A stretch of 64,000 nucleotides of DNA, taken from NCBI GenBank assembly GCA_009746045.1, contig RPFO01000038.1, positions 1,421,627 through 1,485,626 of the forward strand, given 5' to 3'. Below are positions 1 to 12,600 of the stretch, in pieces; position 1 is the stretch's first letter, and each line of letters begins with the position of its first letter. Position numbers and translations under genes: made by a program. The stretch comes from Mesostigma viride (lineage: Eukaryota; Streptophyta; Mesostigmatophyceae; Mesostigmatales; Mesostigmataceae). The notes under the pieces were generated by a model. The model made no database searches and was not told the DNA's origin. It saw nothing but the letters and a program-made list of their open reading frames with translations.

Positions 1-118
1 GGCAGGGGGGCAGGGGGGCAGGGGGCAGGGGGGCAGGGGGGCAGGGGGGCAGGGGGCAGGGGGGCAGGGGGGCAGGAGGGCAGGAGGGCAGGAGGGCAGG
101 AGGGCAGGAGGGCATAGA
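1..118. repeat. G-rich simple repeat (GGCAGGG)n
   Basis: A run of GGCAGGGG/GGGCAG units of 7-10 bases that grades into GGCAGGA units near base 80. It lies in or beside the continuation of the RPAP3/SPAG1-like gene on the minus strand, probably within its next intron. I see no coding signal between 1 and 480. Confidence 0.85.
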
Positions 119-491
119 GGTCAGGCGCCAGAATAATGTAAGCAGGAGGGAGTATGCACCACAACAAAAGAGGGGGGAAGGATGGATCCATTGGGGGGAC
201 TGGGGACGAGGGAGCTCATGGGGGCAGGAGGAGGTGGGCGGGGAAGGATTCCCGCGTGGGTGGGTGGGCATCAAAAATGAAGTCAAAACTTTGTTGCAAA
301 AGAGCAACTGTGGAAGACGGCATACACTCGTGGAAGACGAGATTTCACAGAAGGGGGGGATTGGTGGGTGAGGTCCGGGTGCGCGTGCGGATGAAGGGGG
401 GCGGGTCAACCGTTACGATGACATCCATCCACGCGAGATTTGAAAGAACATTCTCCTACTGATTCAACCAATAACATCCTCCGCCCCTCAC

Positions 492-3047
492 CCGGAAGTA
501 TTCGTTGCCTTTTTCCTTTTCAATGCGCGCCTGGTACTCCCGCTCCACCTGGGGCGCCCCCTCCAGGGCCTTGAGCACCTTCTCCGCTGCTGTGTGACGG
601 ATGCGAGAGAGGCTTGGGTCCTCGGCAGGCGCCGACGCCTTCTCTGACGACCGGATCAACCGCTCTGCTAGCTTAATGTCGGGGTCAGCCACCGCATCCC
701 CCGTGGTGGTGGTGCTGTCCTCCTCCTCTTCCTCATCTGAACTGCCTGACTCCTGCGAACGTTAAGAGTGGGCCGAGAAGAAACACACAGAGCGCGGTGG
801 GCCAGGTGGGCCATGTGGGCCAGGTGGGCCAGGTGGGCCAGGTGTCAGCATTCTGTCAATTTGTATGTGGAGAAATGGGATGGTGCAGGCTGCATTGACA
901 TGACAGGAAGTGTGCTTGCGGCAATTGACCTATAAGTAACTCTCTGTCCGTGTCCGCAGAGGCGTATGAGTGCCAGCACAAACTGCGGGGAGGGGCACCC
1001 TGGGACAACAGCCTAGTTTGTTCTTACATAGGCAACATGCGAAAAGGAAAAGCACAAGGAGCGCATGCGAGCTTATTGAGACGAATGCCATGCTCTCTGG
1101 CCATAACAGCAACATGTGTGTGAACATTCCTGCCACAGTTATCCCAACCTCCCCTCATCGCATGCCTTCCACCTCACACTACCATGAGGGCCCCCTCCTC
1201 TCTCTCACTTTAAACACAGTCCCCCCTACCCAGTACTATGAGCGCCTCACCTCTCTTGCCACAACATGAACGCCTTGCACCCTCCCCCATCCCATATGAT
1301 AAGCGTCTCCTCCCCCTTACAATCAGTGCCCCTCTCTATTTGTTATATGGCAAACCCCCTTCATTACCATATGCGCCGTCCTTCCCCTTACAATTTGCCC
1401 CCCCCCCCCCCCCCCCTCCCCCCCCACCATGAGAGCCTCATCGGCGATGCGGTCCCACTCGCGGTAATACTCGCCACCGCTGCGCACGTCCTTGGGCCGC
1501 CGTGCCGCCTTGGCCTTGCTCTCTGCCCGCTTACGGTTGGCCTTCTCCACCACCTCACGCGCGTTCCGGGGCTGCTCAGGGTCACCCTGGACCACGCCCC
1601 TCTCTGCACCAGCGGTGCCCGATGGCAGCTGGCGCACGTCACCGCCCCTCGAGCTCCCCCCGTTGGCCACCCTCTGCTTGTCCCGTAGCTGCCCATCCGC
1701 TTTCTTAACGTTGGACTGGTCAACCAGGACAACAAGAACAAGGGGGCAGAGTGGCAAGGAATGGGCGGCAGCGTGAGCCATAGTCAAGGCATGCACCATG
1801 GTGGCAACACACCAACAGCATGGCAAGTGGGCTAGTGCTCCAAAATTGAGTGGGGTCCAATCGAGATCGTCGCACGCAATGACCGATGTTCACGCACCTC
1901 CCATGCCGACAGCTCGTTGAGGAAGTTGTCAAGCTCCCTGGTGGCAGCTTGCCGCCTGCCACAGGAGGGGCAACAGCATGGTTGAATTACAGCAATGCGA
2001 CTTTGTGAGGACTACTCTGGAGTGTTTCCGTGAGGAGGCACGGCCAGGCACGGCCACATGAATGCGGGACTGGCTACCGAGAGGTAGCCTATGAGGCCGT
2101 GACAAACTAGACTTGTTAAGGAACACAAAAGACCCTCCCACACCGTCAAAGGCCCCCACTCCGTCCAGCCCAAGTCTCGTCCATGCAAGCACATGGCCAG
2201 CAATGCAGGCAAATGGTTCCATGTCCCATGGCAGCTGTCATAAAAGCAGCCATAAACCGCGGATGCCACGTATGGAATGCACACACACCAACACGCACCC
2301 ACACACAGGTGGCGCTCACTTCACCCCTCTGGTACCATCCATGGTCGTGCGCTCCATCAACATCAACCTTCACATCAGCACACATTCACGCGATCACATC
2401 TGCCTTTCCCGCGCTCATCAACACGCCCTGCTGCAAAAGCCATCCTCACTCCGCCAGCATCCGCCCTCGATCGCCCATCTCTACACCCGACCATCCGCGC
2501 ACAGTCAAGACTAGCTTGCAACGACTCCTTTTGCCCACTCCACGCCTAGACTCACTCGCCCACACTTGTAGCTGCACCTCACCACCCCCTTTGCACACCC
2601 TATACCCAGTCACCCAGGCTCATCTCGCACACCCAACACTTCCTCGTCACCGCTCCCTCCTGCACCCCCCCTTGCTTGCCCACCCAACAAATAGACTCAT
2701 GCATCGCCGCTCGTCGTGCCGACTGATGTCTATACGTACTCATCCGCGCTCATTTCGCCCACTACACACTCCCCCTCCCTTGCCCGCCCGTGTTTCCACG
2801 CACCCATCCGCGCTCATTTCGCCCACCACACACTCCCCCTCCCTTGCCCGCCCGTATTTCCACGCACTCATCCGCGCTCATTTCGCCCAACACACACTCC
2901 CCCTCCCTTGCCCGCCCGTGTTTCCACTTACTCGTCAGCGCTCATTTCGCCCATCGCGCTGGACCCCAGCTGTTGCAGGCGCGCGCGCACGGCGTCCGCG
3001 GTTTGAGGGAAGCCCTCCGTGCTGCTTTCACGACGCCCCGCCCACAT
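492..3047 (-). CDS. RPAP3/SPAG1-like TPR co-chaperone, 5' part (partial, spliced)
   Basis: This gene runs leftwards and continues past base 1. I infer four exons: about 3047-2932, 1955-1898, 1715-1428 and 752-492, with phases that agree at each junction. The first junction splits a GA|G codon and has a GTAAGT donor. Exon 2 encodes RELDNFLNELSAWE, matching the N-terminal ELQDF-x-x-DLENWE-type signature of RPAP3/SPAG1 proteins. Exon 3 is rich in basic residues and carries YYREWDRIADEAL, like the DYxxWDKF motif before the TPR region. Exon 4 is acidic (EEEEED) and ends in EKEKGNEYFR, the usual opening of a TPR array. RPAP3 is the TPR subunit of the R2TP/HSP90 complex, and SPAG1 is a dynein-arm assembly factor; the part seen here does not separate the two. 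The TPR and C-terminal domains lie outside the window. The start codon at 3047 is a guess, because the same frame stays open further upstream. Confidence 0.62.
781..842. repeat. 9-bp tandem repeat (GTGGGCCAG)n
   Basis: About seven copies of GTGGGCCAG/GTGGGCCAT lie in the intron between exons 3 and 4 of the RPAP3/SPAG1-like gene, close to the acceptor of exon 4. Confidence 0.8.
1399..1425. repeat. Poly-C tract at a splice donor
   Basis: A nearly pure C run that reads as poly-G on the minus strand. It starts directly at the GTG of the inferred donor of exon 3 of the RPAP3/SPAG1-like gene, so the first ~25 bases of that intron are almost all G. Confidence 0.75.
2741..2940. repeat. 64-bp minisatellite that includes the exon 1 end
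   Basis: Units start at 2741, 2805, 2869 and 2933, exactly 64 bases apart. The core reads CATCCGCGCTCATTTCGCCC. The last unit is the real exon 1 / donor junction of the RPAP3/SPAG1-like gene. The intronic units are copies of it in which the GTAAGT donor has become GTGCGT. Confidence 0.8.
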
Positions 3048-3640
3048 GAGCACATGACATGCCGCGACGCCCCGCCCACATGACATGCCGCGACGACCCG
3101 CCCACCCGCCACGCAGCGACACCCCGCCCACATTACAAGCGCCAACAAATGGGAGGGCAGGCCAAACACACAAGACCGCAACATAGTTAGCTGGCTGCAT
3201 CCACCGAAGCACCAGTCCAGTAGGCAAGTTTAGGAGGAGCCACAGGCATCAGAAGCTGTGTGGCTGGAAGGAGTTAACATCACAGGCCACGGCCAGCACG
3301 AACTATGCAAGCGGGTGCAACTTGTCAACCAATGTGGCGGCCGGCAGCCAGCAGCCACTTTCCAGCCCAGGTGTTTACAACGCCTGGCAGGAGAGGTGAC
3401 TGGCCTAAATTACGGGTAGGCCTAGACAGATACGCACAATTCACAAGCCTCCACATGGGTAAGGGACGGCAGGGATGGTACACGGTTGGGACGGAAAGAA
3501 AATAGAGCGGGCATTTCTGCATGCCCGACTGCAACGGGAAAGGCAAAGGCGGGCTCTCTGATGCCCGTCAGGCAATTCCTGGAAAACACATACCCTGAAC
3601 TCCAATACGATAAACCATCAAAGGCATCGGTCGTGCTTCC

Positions 3641-4025
3641 TTACTCCTCAAAAGATGTCGAAGGATCTAGTTCGATAGAGAAATGAGGGGAAAGCCTCGC
3701 GTTGCAATGTGCACATAATAAAGATCTGCAGTACTCCTCTTCACCATCACACCTGCTTGGTGCTACGTACCGCATGTAGTGTTCGCAGCGACGCAGTTTC
3801 TCCACATCTTTGATGCTGTTAATCTTATCATACCTGCAGCACAAGGTACCATCGGGTTGAAACCATGAACGCTCTCCGGTAAGGTGGCTGGCCATTTCCC
3901 TACACGCTGCAGACGATAAAGCAAAGATCGGTTTGGACGGGTGTACACAGCCGTGGCAACCCTTACGTGATTGTATCGAACTCCTCTTTCTCCTTGTCGG
4001 TGATGGTTATCTGAGCCGTTGCCAT
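3641..4025 (-). CDS. Possible small two-exon gene, function unknown
   Basis: An ATG at 4025 opens an exon of 59 bases ending at 3967 with a GTAAGG donor. It encodes MATAQITITDKEKEEFDTI plus two bases. An exon starting at 3899 after a TAG acceptor restores the frame and stays open to a stop at 3641, giving about 104 residues. The second exon may itself be split, since GTACGT follows the codons for HYMR near 3774. The product is charged, has no membrane segment and contains a CAHC pair. I do not recognise the family. It lies divergent to the remodeller gene, with 1.2 kb between the two starts. Support comes only from frame-consistent splicing. Confidence 0.3.
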
Positions 4026-5216
4026 GCTTTTACTACGCTTCGTTAGACAGAAATCTCCCCAGATGTACCCTCGCTAAAATAGATCACTGCAATGACCCAG
4101 GAAAGCTGCAAGCGAGATGTGTCAAGGAAATATTCAATCCTGCAGGCCACCTAGTAAACGCAAAATAGAGAAAGAGCCTGCTATTGTCATGAATAGATGG
4201 CTAATTATGGGTGGCGCGATGTGTGCGCATATTGCAGACACATTTATAACCCTCGGTCGATGCAAAATCCGGACAGGTTGATGGCACGCGACAGCTTTTG
4301 TTGGCTTCGCCACCAAATCAGTCCTCACGACTCACCTCCTGTAAATTGTACAACGCAAACTGCGACAGATTTCTGATACGGTAAACTGCTAAGGCAGGCT
4401 CTTTCGACTTTCGACAAAGCTGCTATCAAAATACCACTTCAGTTCCTATTCGATGTATCCAGCCCCCCTTGGTTAAGTTGGTTTGTGTGGAAAGCTTGTG
4501 CTGCCAGTTGCTAGCAGCAAAATTTAGCAGCAGCGAAGTAGCTTCTCAAAATAGCATCCCCCGACCCCTCCACGGACGAACCCCCGACTTCGTGCAGTAG
4601 CCAACGCGGCGCTAACCAACGGCCTAAGAATATGTACCGGAATAGTGTACCGATGCCTTAATGCTGTCGACGATACAAGCAAGGCATGTACGACTTCCGA
4701 CTTCCGAGGCGGTGGAAAACCCCGCTCCTGTCATGTCACGTACTTAAAACTGCGCGGGAAATTTGGACCGCCATGCTGCAGGTTGATGGTTGATTCACTT
4801 GATTGTGACTCGTGAGTCGTGAGCGTTAGCAGGTCGTGTCCCATCCAGAAGGGTGGCTTATCGCCACTTGCCTCGTTAGCAAGGGAACTTAGGGAGGTCA
4901 TGCAGCCTTGATCAGCATTAGCGAGCAAATTGGGCAAGGAAATACAAAATGGCAAAGCGTTTATCTTGGCGGCATTTTCCGTTGGAATAGGTCTGGGACG
5001 AATTATTTATTACCTAACAGCCCCAGTTACCCAACACGCTGCCAGCAATCAACTGAGCAATAAATCATAGCCACACGGACGCTGGAGCTGGAAAGGCCTA
5101 GTTTTGGGGGCAGCTGTAACGCAAGAGGCTTACATAGTGACAGCTTTTGTCGAGAAACTTCGCTGCCGAAACGAGTTGAATTTCCAAACCACTTTGAACG
5201 GTAGCAACCCGACAAT
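4026..5216. other. Intergenic region, possible bidirectional promoter
   Basis: No reading frame here has family features. The stretch separates the putative minus-strand small gene from the start of the remodeller gene, so the promoters of both would lie here. I see no clear TATA box or other defined element. Confidence 0.35.
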
Positions 5217-6550
5217 ATGGACGAACTTCGGAAGAAATTAAATGAATGCAAAGGGGCAGTCAAAGCCTTTGAGAAAGGTTTTCAGAAGGAGCATGGGCAT
5301 ATTCCCAAGAGAGCCGACATGCCGCAAAGCATTGGTACGCGTATATGGATGCACAGAATGGCAGGGAGAGCCGTATGCTGGACTGGCGCCGCGCTATTTC
5401 GTTCTGGGGTAGGAGGGACGGGTGTGGTGTATGTACGCGCGATCTGTCCCAGCAGGTTCACGCCTGTTCCTATTCTAGCAGGAGATATTCGGGATTACTT
5501 TCTGGGCGCTCGGCCCAACAAGAAAATGTTGCGTCTCCGCGTAGGCCTTCAACCAAAGAACTCCCCAACGTCTGCTTTGGGCTCCTGTACACTTCCCCGT
5601 TCAGCACGTTGGCAAGTCGCACTAGTTGGGCACATATCCAGGGTGTGTACGTTGGTGGCAGCATAGCTTACGAGCAAGCACCCCTTATCAAGTGCTCCGA
5701 TTCTCCAGCATGAGTATGTGTATGAGCATGCACCCATTCCACAGTAGGAGTATGTGTATGAGCATGCACCCAGCACGAGTACTTTGATACGGCCATCCTC
5801 AGAAAGTGTATAGGTCACTTGCATTTTGGAGGCTGCATCCTGCTTGGGGTGGAACCTTGCACGTTCATCCCCACGGTCCCTCTGGTTGGGCATGTTGTTA
5901 ACACATGCACTTGATAGGTCATCCAACTTTATTCAGGTTACAGCATCCATTCAGGGTAAAACCCAGGGTGCCTGGTAACTGAGGCCATCGGCCACCTCTC
6001 CCCATTCTACCTATCTGTGTGCACCCAGTCGCTGCCTACGAGGAGTACAAGCTGCTGAAGAAGAAATTCGACGAGCTGGTGACGCAGGGTGCCACGGTGG
6101 CTGCTGCCACCGCAAACCCGATTGATCAAGCGTCCGCATTTACCGCGGGAGACGGCAGCCATCCCCCACGAGCTGGCGATGACACACGAGAGAGCGTCAT
6201 CCCTGCAGGCATCCCTGCGTCTGCTCCCCTGCAGCCGCAGCCGACTACAGCTACATTGGAGGTGCCTGGTGGAGGACGCGCGCCAGCGTGCCCCAACGAA
6301 GAGACTAGCATTCGCGGGGATCATCGGGAGAAAACAGCGGAAGAGACGATTCGCCGTGTCCCCAAGATGCCCCTGGACACTTGTGGCGACGCGGATGGGT
6401 ACATGGGTGGTGACGATTTGCCCATCCCTGCCGACAAGCCCCGGTCGGCCACCGTGGAAAACCTGAATGAGCGGCGGTACACCCCCGATGCGCCACCTGT
6501 CCCATCCCAAGCGGCCACTGCTGCGGAGGCAAGAGATCCACCGGCAGTGC

Positions 6551-6609
<59 letters not shown>

Positions 6610-9600
6610 CAAGCTGCGGGCGTGGGTGCGGGTGCTGGCAGCAAGAAGAGGTCCCAGCGGCGGCGGCGCGTGATGCCGGCGACGTTCGAGGGCTGCATGC
6701 GGCTATTTTTGTCGGAGCAGGCGAGCGAGGGGGACCTGGACATTATAGAGGAGAAGCGGAACCTGTTCGGGCCAGAGATACAGAAGGTGGGCCGCCCCTG
6801 CTGGGACCCTTGCCCCCCTCGCCCCCCTGAGCACCCCGTATCAGGGGACTTGGATCCTCCTGCCATTCTTGCATTCGCCATCTTGCTTCGTCCCAGGGGC
6901 GTGCAAGCTCCACACTTTGTTCCCAATGCGTTCGTGGTTGCGCTGGATGGGGTTGGGTTGCGCACGGTTCCTGGTTGCTCTGGATGGGGTTGGGTCGCGC
7001 ACGGTTCCTGGTTGCGCTGGATGGGGTTGGGTTGCGCACGGTTCCTGGTTGCGCTGGATGGGGTTGGGTTGCGCACGGTTCCTGGTTGCGCTGGATGGGG
7101 TTGGGTTGCGCACGGTTCCTGGTTGCGCTGGATGGGGTTGGGTTGCGCACGGTTCCTGGTTGCGCTGGATGGGGTTGGGTTGCGCACGGTTCCTGGTTGC
7201 TCTGGATGGGGTTGGGTTGCGCACGGTTCCTGGTTGCGCTGGATGGGGTTGGGTTGCGCACGGTTCCTGGTTGCGCTGGATGGGGTTGGGTTGCGCACGG
7301 TTCCTGGTTGCGCTGGATGGGGTTGGGTCGCGCACGGTTCCTGGTTGCGCTGGATGGGGTTGGGTTGCGCACGGTTCCTGGTTGCTCTGGATGGGGTTGG
7401 GTTGCGCACGGTTCCTGGTTGCGCTGGATGGGGTTGGGTTGCGCAAGGTAAAACCTAGGACCATATACTCGAGTCGTAATCGAAATCAACTGGACTGGTT
7501 GTCTCGTTTACTGACAAGGCTAAAGATATTTGTAATCACCAGCCCATTTCTGCCTCATCCAAGTTCAACGCTGGAATGAGTAATGAATGTAACCAGCGCG
7601 AGTTTGCAGTAAGCGAAAACACCCTGCCGCCTGGATACACAGCACACCTCACGTACCCTCCTGGATAAGGGAATGCGATGGGAAGTTGATCTGGCGGCTT
7701 CCCTGTTGCATACGCGGTGCCATCCAAGGTTGTATTCCTTCCAGTGCCAAAGCACATGATCCACCGTCCATCCCCAGGCAGGCAGTATGGAGGATGCATG
7801 GATGCATGAATTGCTTGGGTACTGGGCTCCCTGTCTTATCCCCTCCCCCTTCTTGATCCCAAGCTCGCAGCGCCTTCCGTGGCTGGGCATGCGGTTTCTA
7901 CCCCCGGCCATTTCACCATTTTCCGTTCCACCCTGGTCTGCATGTTGCTCATACAGGAATGGAGTCTTCCTATAAGCATGAATGTGTCTTCCTGTAAGAA
8001 TGGATAAGAATGGAGTATTCCTACAAGAATGGATTAGAATTTATTCCAGCCACCATTCTAGTGAGTGGTTAGCTTGCACAGCCGTTTCATGACACTGAGA
8101 TCAGCCCCTGCTGGTGTCACCACACTTGCCTGTGTCGGTGTTTCTGCAACAGATCGTGAACGTGAGCCTGGTGGCCCATCGCAAGAGAAAGCGACAACGC
8201 GAGGCCGCAGCAAGGCGACAGTCCCTGGGGGACGACAGCGACAGTGAGGATGCCGTGGGCAGGCGGCGGCGGAAGAGGGGAGGGGCCGCGGCAGGGGCCG
8301 TGCCACGCAGGGGCCGGCACATCGCCTGTGGGTCCCTGCCTGCTGTGTTTATCGCACACCCAAGCTAGCACAGGATGACGGCAGCACCAGCATGCTCTGC
8401 GGTGCCTTTTGAGGACTGCCATCTTGTGGGTGGTTACAACACTTGCTTTCATTGTAGTTTCGGGAGCGCTTCTATGGTTGACACCTGGCGCACATCGTGT
8501 TTCTTTGCAGCTGTGTGGCCCTTCCATCCAAGAGACAGCCACTTGCCGGCTCAGTTCCGAAGCACCGCGTGTCCCCTTAGCTTCCTTGGCGATCGCTGCG
8601 CTGTTTTGCTCGAGGCATCGGCTCAAGTTGGTATCCAAAAGAAGCGATCATGGCTGTTTGTGCATACGGGTCGTCGCTGCCTTGGGCCCCTGGTGTCCCA
8701 CATGAGTTGTTCGTGCTCACGTCCCTTTGTTCTCGCCTGCCTGGCTGTCCCCATGCCTGCTTGTACCGGCCTGGCTGCTACCAGTCCTGCAAGATGATGC
8801 CGGCGTCGATGACAAGAGCGCGGCTTCCTCTGCAGAAGAGGAGGACGAGGGCCACGCCAGCGAAGGGGAAGGCTCTGACAGTGGCTCTGATGGCGCCGCC
8901 AAGAGGCGCGGATCTGGGGGCAAGAAGGGGTCGACGGGAGGAGGGGAGGAGGCGGCCGCGCGGAAGGCGGTGCTGAGCGTGATCGACCAATGCGCACTGC
9001 TGCAGAAGCGACTGCAAAAGGATGTGAGTAAGCCATGCTGTAGCTGGTTGCTATACTCTCGTGCTGGCGTGTAGTAACCAGCAGATATGCTGCTCTGCCT
9101 TTAGTCATGTGGTAGCACCCCCTATCATTGTTGGTCTCAAGGTGCAGGGGGTACCTCCATGAGCCCTGCATAATTCCTGCTGTGTCACTCAACTCTATGA
9201 ACCCGGTTGTCTGTTTTAAACACGTTTTACCAGGAGCGGGCGGCTGAGGCCGACACAGGGGCGGTGAAGGCTGCCATCGACGCCCACATCGCGGGCATCC
9301 CCCTCAAGCCCTACCAGGTGGGCAGCCCTCGCGATTGCTGCATGTTGGTTGGGATGCATGTAGGTCTGGATCATGCTGGTCTCGATGCATGTTGATTTGG
9401 AGGCTTTCGGGCTTGGATGCATTCTGGCCTTCATGTTACTTGGTTTGGAGATGGCCGTGGGCGGGCACCTTGATTTGGAGGGGACCGTGGGAATGCGGGA
9501 AAAAAAAAAAAACTCTTATGTCACAGTGCTATCTTATATTACTCCGTGGGCCAAGGCCCCCTTCACACTTTTCAACTGGCTTGAAGCCCCTCGGTGGCTT

Positions 9601-12600
9601 TGTATGCCCTCCACGCAGGAGGGGGGATGTCCCCCTCCTCTCCACGCCCCTTGAACCTCCCGCTCACCGTATCTTGACCATTCCCTCTCCATCCTCCCCC
9701 TGAATGCGCTGTCCAGGTTGCGGGCGTGCACTGGCTGCTACGTCTCCACCGGCACGGCCTGTCGGGCATGTTGGGCGACGAGATGGGCCTGGGCAAGACC
9801 ATCCAGACGGTGGCCTTCATCACCTGCCTCATCAAGCAGCAGCCGGCGGGTGTGCGGAGGCAGGTAGGCGCCGGTTGTTGAGGCAAAGGCACACCCAACG
9901 GGTCTTGGCTGCAAGTTATAACGACATGGTGGAATCAGCATCAAACAATATGAAGCGGTCGACCAATAGAGGTATCAAGCAGTAGAGGCATCCAGCGACA
10001 ATGCAAGGTGCCTGCAGGTAGGCAGTACACTCATGCCAGTTTGCAAAGGTTCCCGCCTGAGGTATGCGGCTAGAACTGATGAATTCAATGACCCACGCTT
10101 TGGCTTGTGGTGGCCATTTCATGTGCGGGTTGGGGCCCATCGCTGTTGCTGCCATTTTGCACCCTTGACCAGACCCCTCAGCTCCTGTGGCTGCATGCAC
10201 CCTTTGCTCTCTTGCCCGCCCACCTCGCCCTTTTGCCCGCACGCCTCGCCCCTTTGCCCGCACGCCTCGCCCTTTTGCCCGCACGCCTCGCCCCTTTGCC
10301 CGCACGTCTCGCCACTTTGCCTGCATGCCTCGCCCTTTTGCCCGCACGCCTCGCCACTTTGCCTGCACGCATCGCCCTTTTGCCCGCACGCATCGCCCTT
10401 TTTCCCGCACGCCTCGCCCCTTTTCCCGCACGCCTCGCCCCTGTGCCCGCACGCCTCGCCCCTTTGCCTGCACGCCTCGCCCTTTTGCCTGCACGCCTCG
10501 CCCCTTTGCCCGCACGCCTCGCCACTTTGCCCGCACTCCTCGCCACTTTGCCTGCACGCCTCGTTCTTTTTCCCGCACGCCTCGCCCTTTTGCCCGCACG
10601 CCGCGTTCTTTTGCACGCACGCCTCGCCCTTTTGCCTGCACGCCTTGCCCTTTTGCCCGCACGCCTCGCCCTTTTGCCCGCACGCCTCGCCCCTTTGCCC
10701 GCACGCCTCGCCCCTTTGCCCGCACGCCTCGCCCCTTAGCTTGCACGCCTCGCTCTTCTGCCCGCACGCCGCGCTCCTTCACCGGCACGCCTCGCCACTT
10801 TGCCTGCATGCCTCGCCCTTTTGCCCGCACGCCTCGCCCTTTTGCCTGCACGCCTCGTCCTTGTGCCCGCAGTTCCTCGTCGTCGCCCCCGGCAGCTTGC
10901 TGGAGAACTGGCGCAACGAGGTCAAGCAGTGGAGCCCACAGCTGCGGCCGGTCATCTACCATGGGTCCCTGGAGGAGCGCCAGGAGCTCAGGGAGCGGCT
11001 GCTAGCAGAACGTGAAAGCTTCGACGTGAGTGCTGCACAGCCGGTCGAGTGGCATGGCTGTGGATGAGCTCAATGCTGGCATTTGTCACCGTCACCGTGG
11101 CAAAAGCGCTGCTATTCGCCGCAAACACTGACGATTTCGGTGATGTCTCTTTTCTCCTTGGTGAGGATGGTTGCGGACACAGCTGCCAAGTACATTGGGG
11201 AGGATGCGCAGGGCAAAAAGGGCAAGGGGGTGCTTGCTGGCCTGGCCCAGCCGTGCATGTCCACAAGGATCGTCGTGCCACCAAGGCTTAGACCGTCAAG
11301 GACCTGTTTCTTCTCACGGTCTGAAGAGCACAGCCACTTGTGTTTGATGCTTGCATCTGCATCGGCCTTGTGCCTTGCTTGCGCCATCGTTGTGCCGTCC
11401 TTTGCCTTGCCCTCCCCCGGCGCTGCCCGGCAGGTGCTGGTAACCACCTACTCCCTGTTTGAGCGCGACAGCGAGGTCCAGCAGGCGGACCGCGCCTTCT
11501 TCCGCAAGTTCAATTTCCACCACCTGATCCTGGACGAGGCCCACTCACTCAAGGTCATGACCACGCAGCGCTACAAGAACCTCGCACGGGTGAGTGGCGT
11601 TGGCTCCAGCCTTGGCGGACATGGCCCCCGGATTATGTTCTAGTTCTGGGGCCCTTGCGTGCCAGTGTGCGCCAGCAGGCAGTTGCATCTGGGAGATGGG
11701 CGCAGGTGCCAGAATTGCACGAGTTTATGCATCAGTATAGGCTGCTTGGCACTGGGCATGTGAGCGGCATTGACTATGACGATGGTAACGTTCCTCCACA
11801 CATGTAGGTAGGTCTTTGACTTTGCAAGACAGCCATGGCTGGGTCCATCCAAAGAGCCATCCCTCAGGTGGCTGGATTTCGATTCCAATTCCATCGACCG
11901 GCTCACTTGCACAGGACACAGAGTAGTATAGATTTAGACATAATTTCTACTCAGCCTGGCAACCTCCATTAACAACCCTGTGTGGAACATTCACTTTACA
12001 AATAAGTAAGCCTCACATGCGCGTGCATACGGCATGTCCCTAATATCACGTGCGCCTTGCTCGGCGGCCCCACACACCCCGATAAACCCACAACCATGGC
12101 GCGTGTCACATGACAACCACACGGCGATGGCACATGCCACGACCCCACGACAAATCAGCTACGAGCGGAGCACCGGCTGCTGCTCACGGGCACCCCCCTG
12201 CAGAACAACCTGGGGGAGCTTCTCACCCTGCTCTCCTTCCTTATGCCCTCGATCTTCGACAAGCGCAACAAGGATCTCTGCGCGCTCTTTGCTGCTTCGG
12301 TGGCCAGCGGGGGGGCCGGCGACGGAGCAGGCGACGGCTTCCAAAAGGAGGAGTTTGTAGCCAAGGTAAGCGGCGCTGCAGGACACGTGACGGCTGTGCT
12401 GCAGGAGGCTTGGGTGAGGCCTGCGCTGATGGATTGCAGGGCGGGGGGTGTATAGTATTTGTGGCGTGCTGGTGGTTACAGAATGGGGGTTTCTCTACAC
12501 CTAGTCCATCGTGCTATTATATGGCTCACAGCTATCTGTCCTGGTCTGACTAACGCATGGGTGGGGGGGTCCAAGCTTTATTGAGTTTTTCTGTTTCAGT

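Noticed and set aside
6467-6673. Polyglutamine protein from the CAG tract
   Set aside because: The frame consistent with exon 1 and the splice phases reads GCA (alanine); the glutamine frame is a shadow.
6787-7458. Continuation of the exon 2 frame through the 37-bp repeat (Trp/Gly-rich protein)
   Set aside because: The exon ends at a GT donor at 6787, the repeat period is not a multiple of three, and all six frames stay open; it is an intronic minisatellite.
9916-11067. Long Cys/His/Ala/Arg-rich frames on both strands
   Set aside because: They come from the 21-bp array (21 is a multiple of three, so frames stay open) and conflict with the ATPase exons around them.
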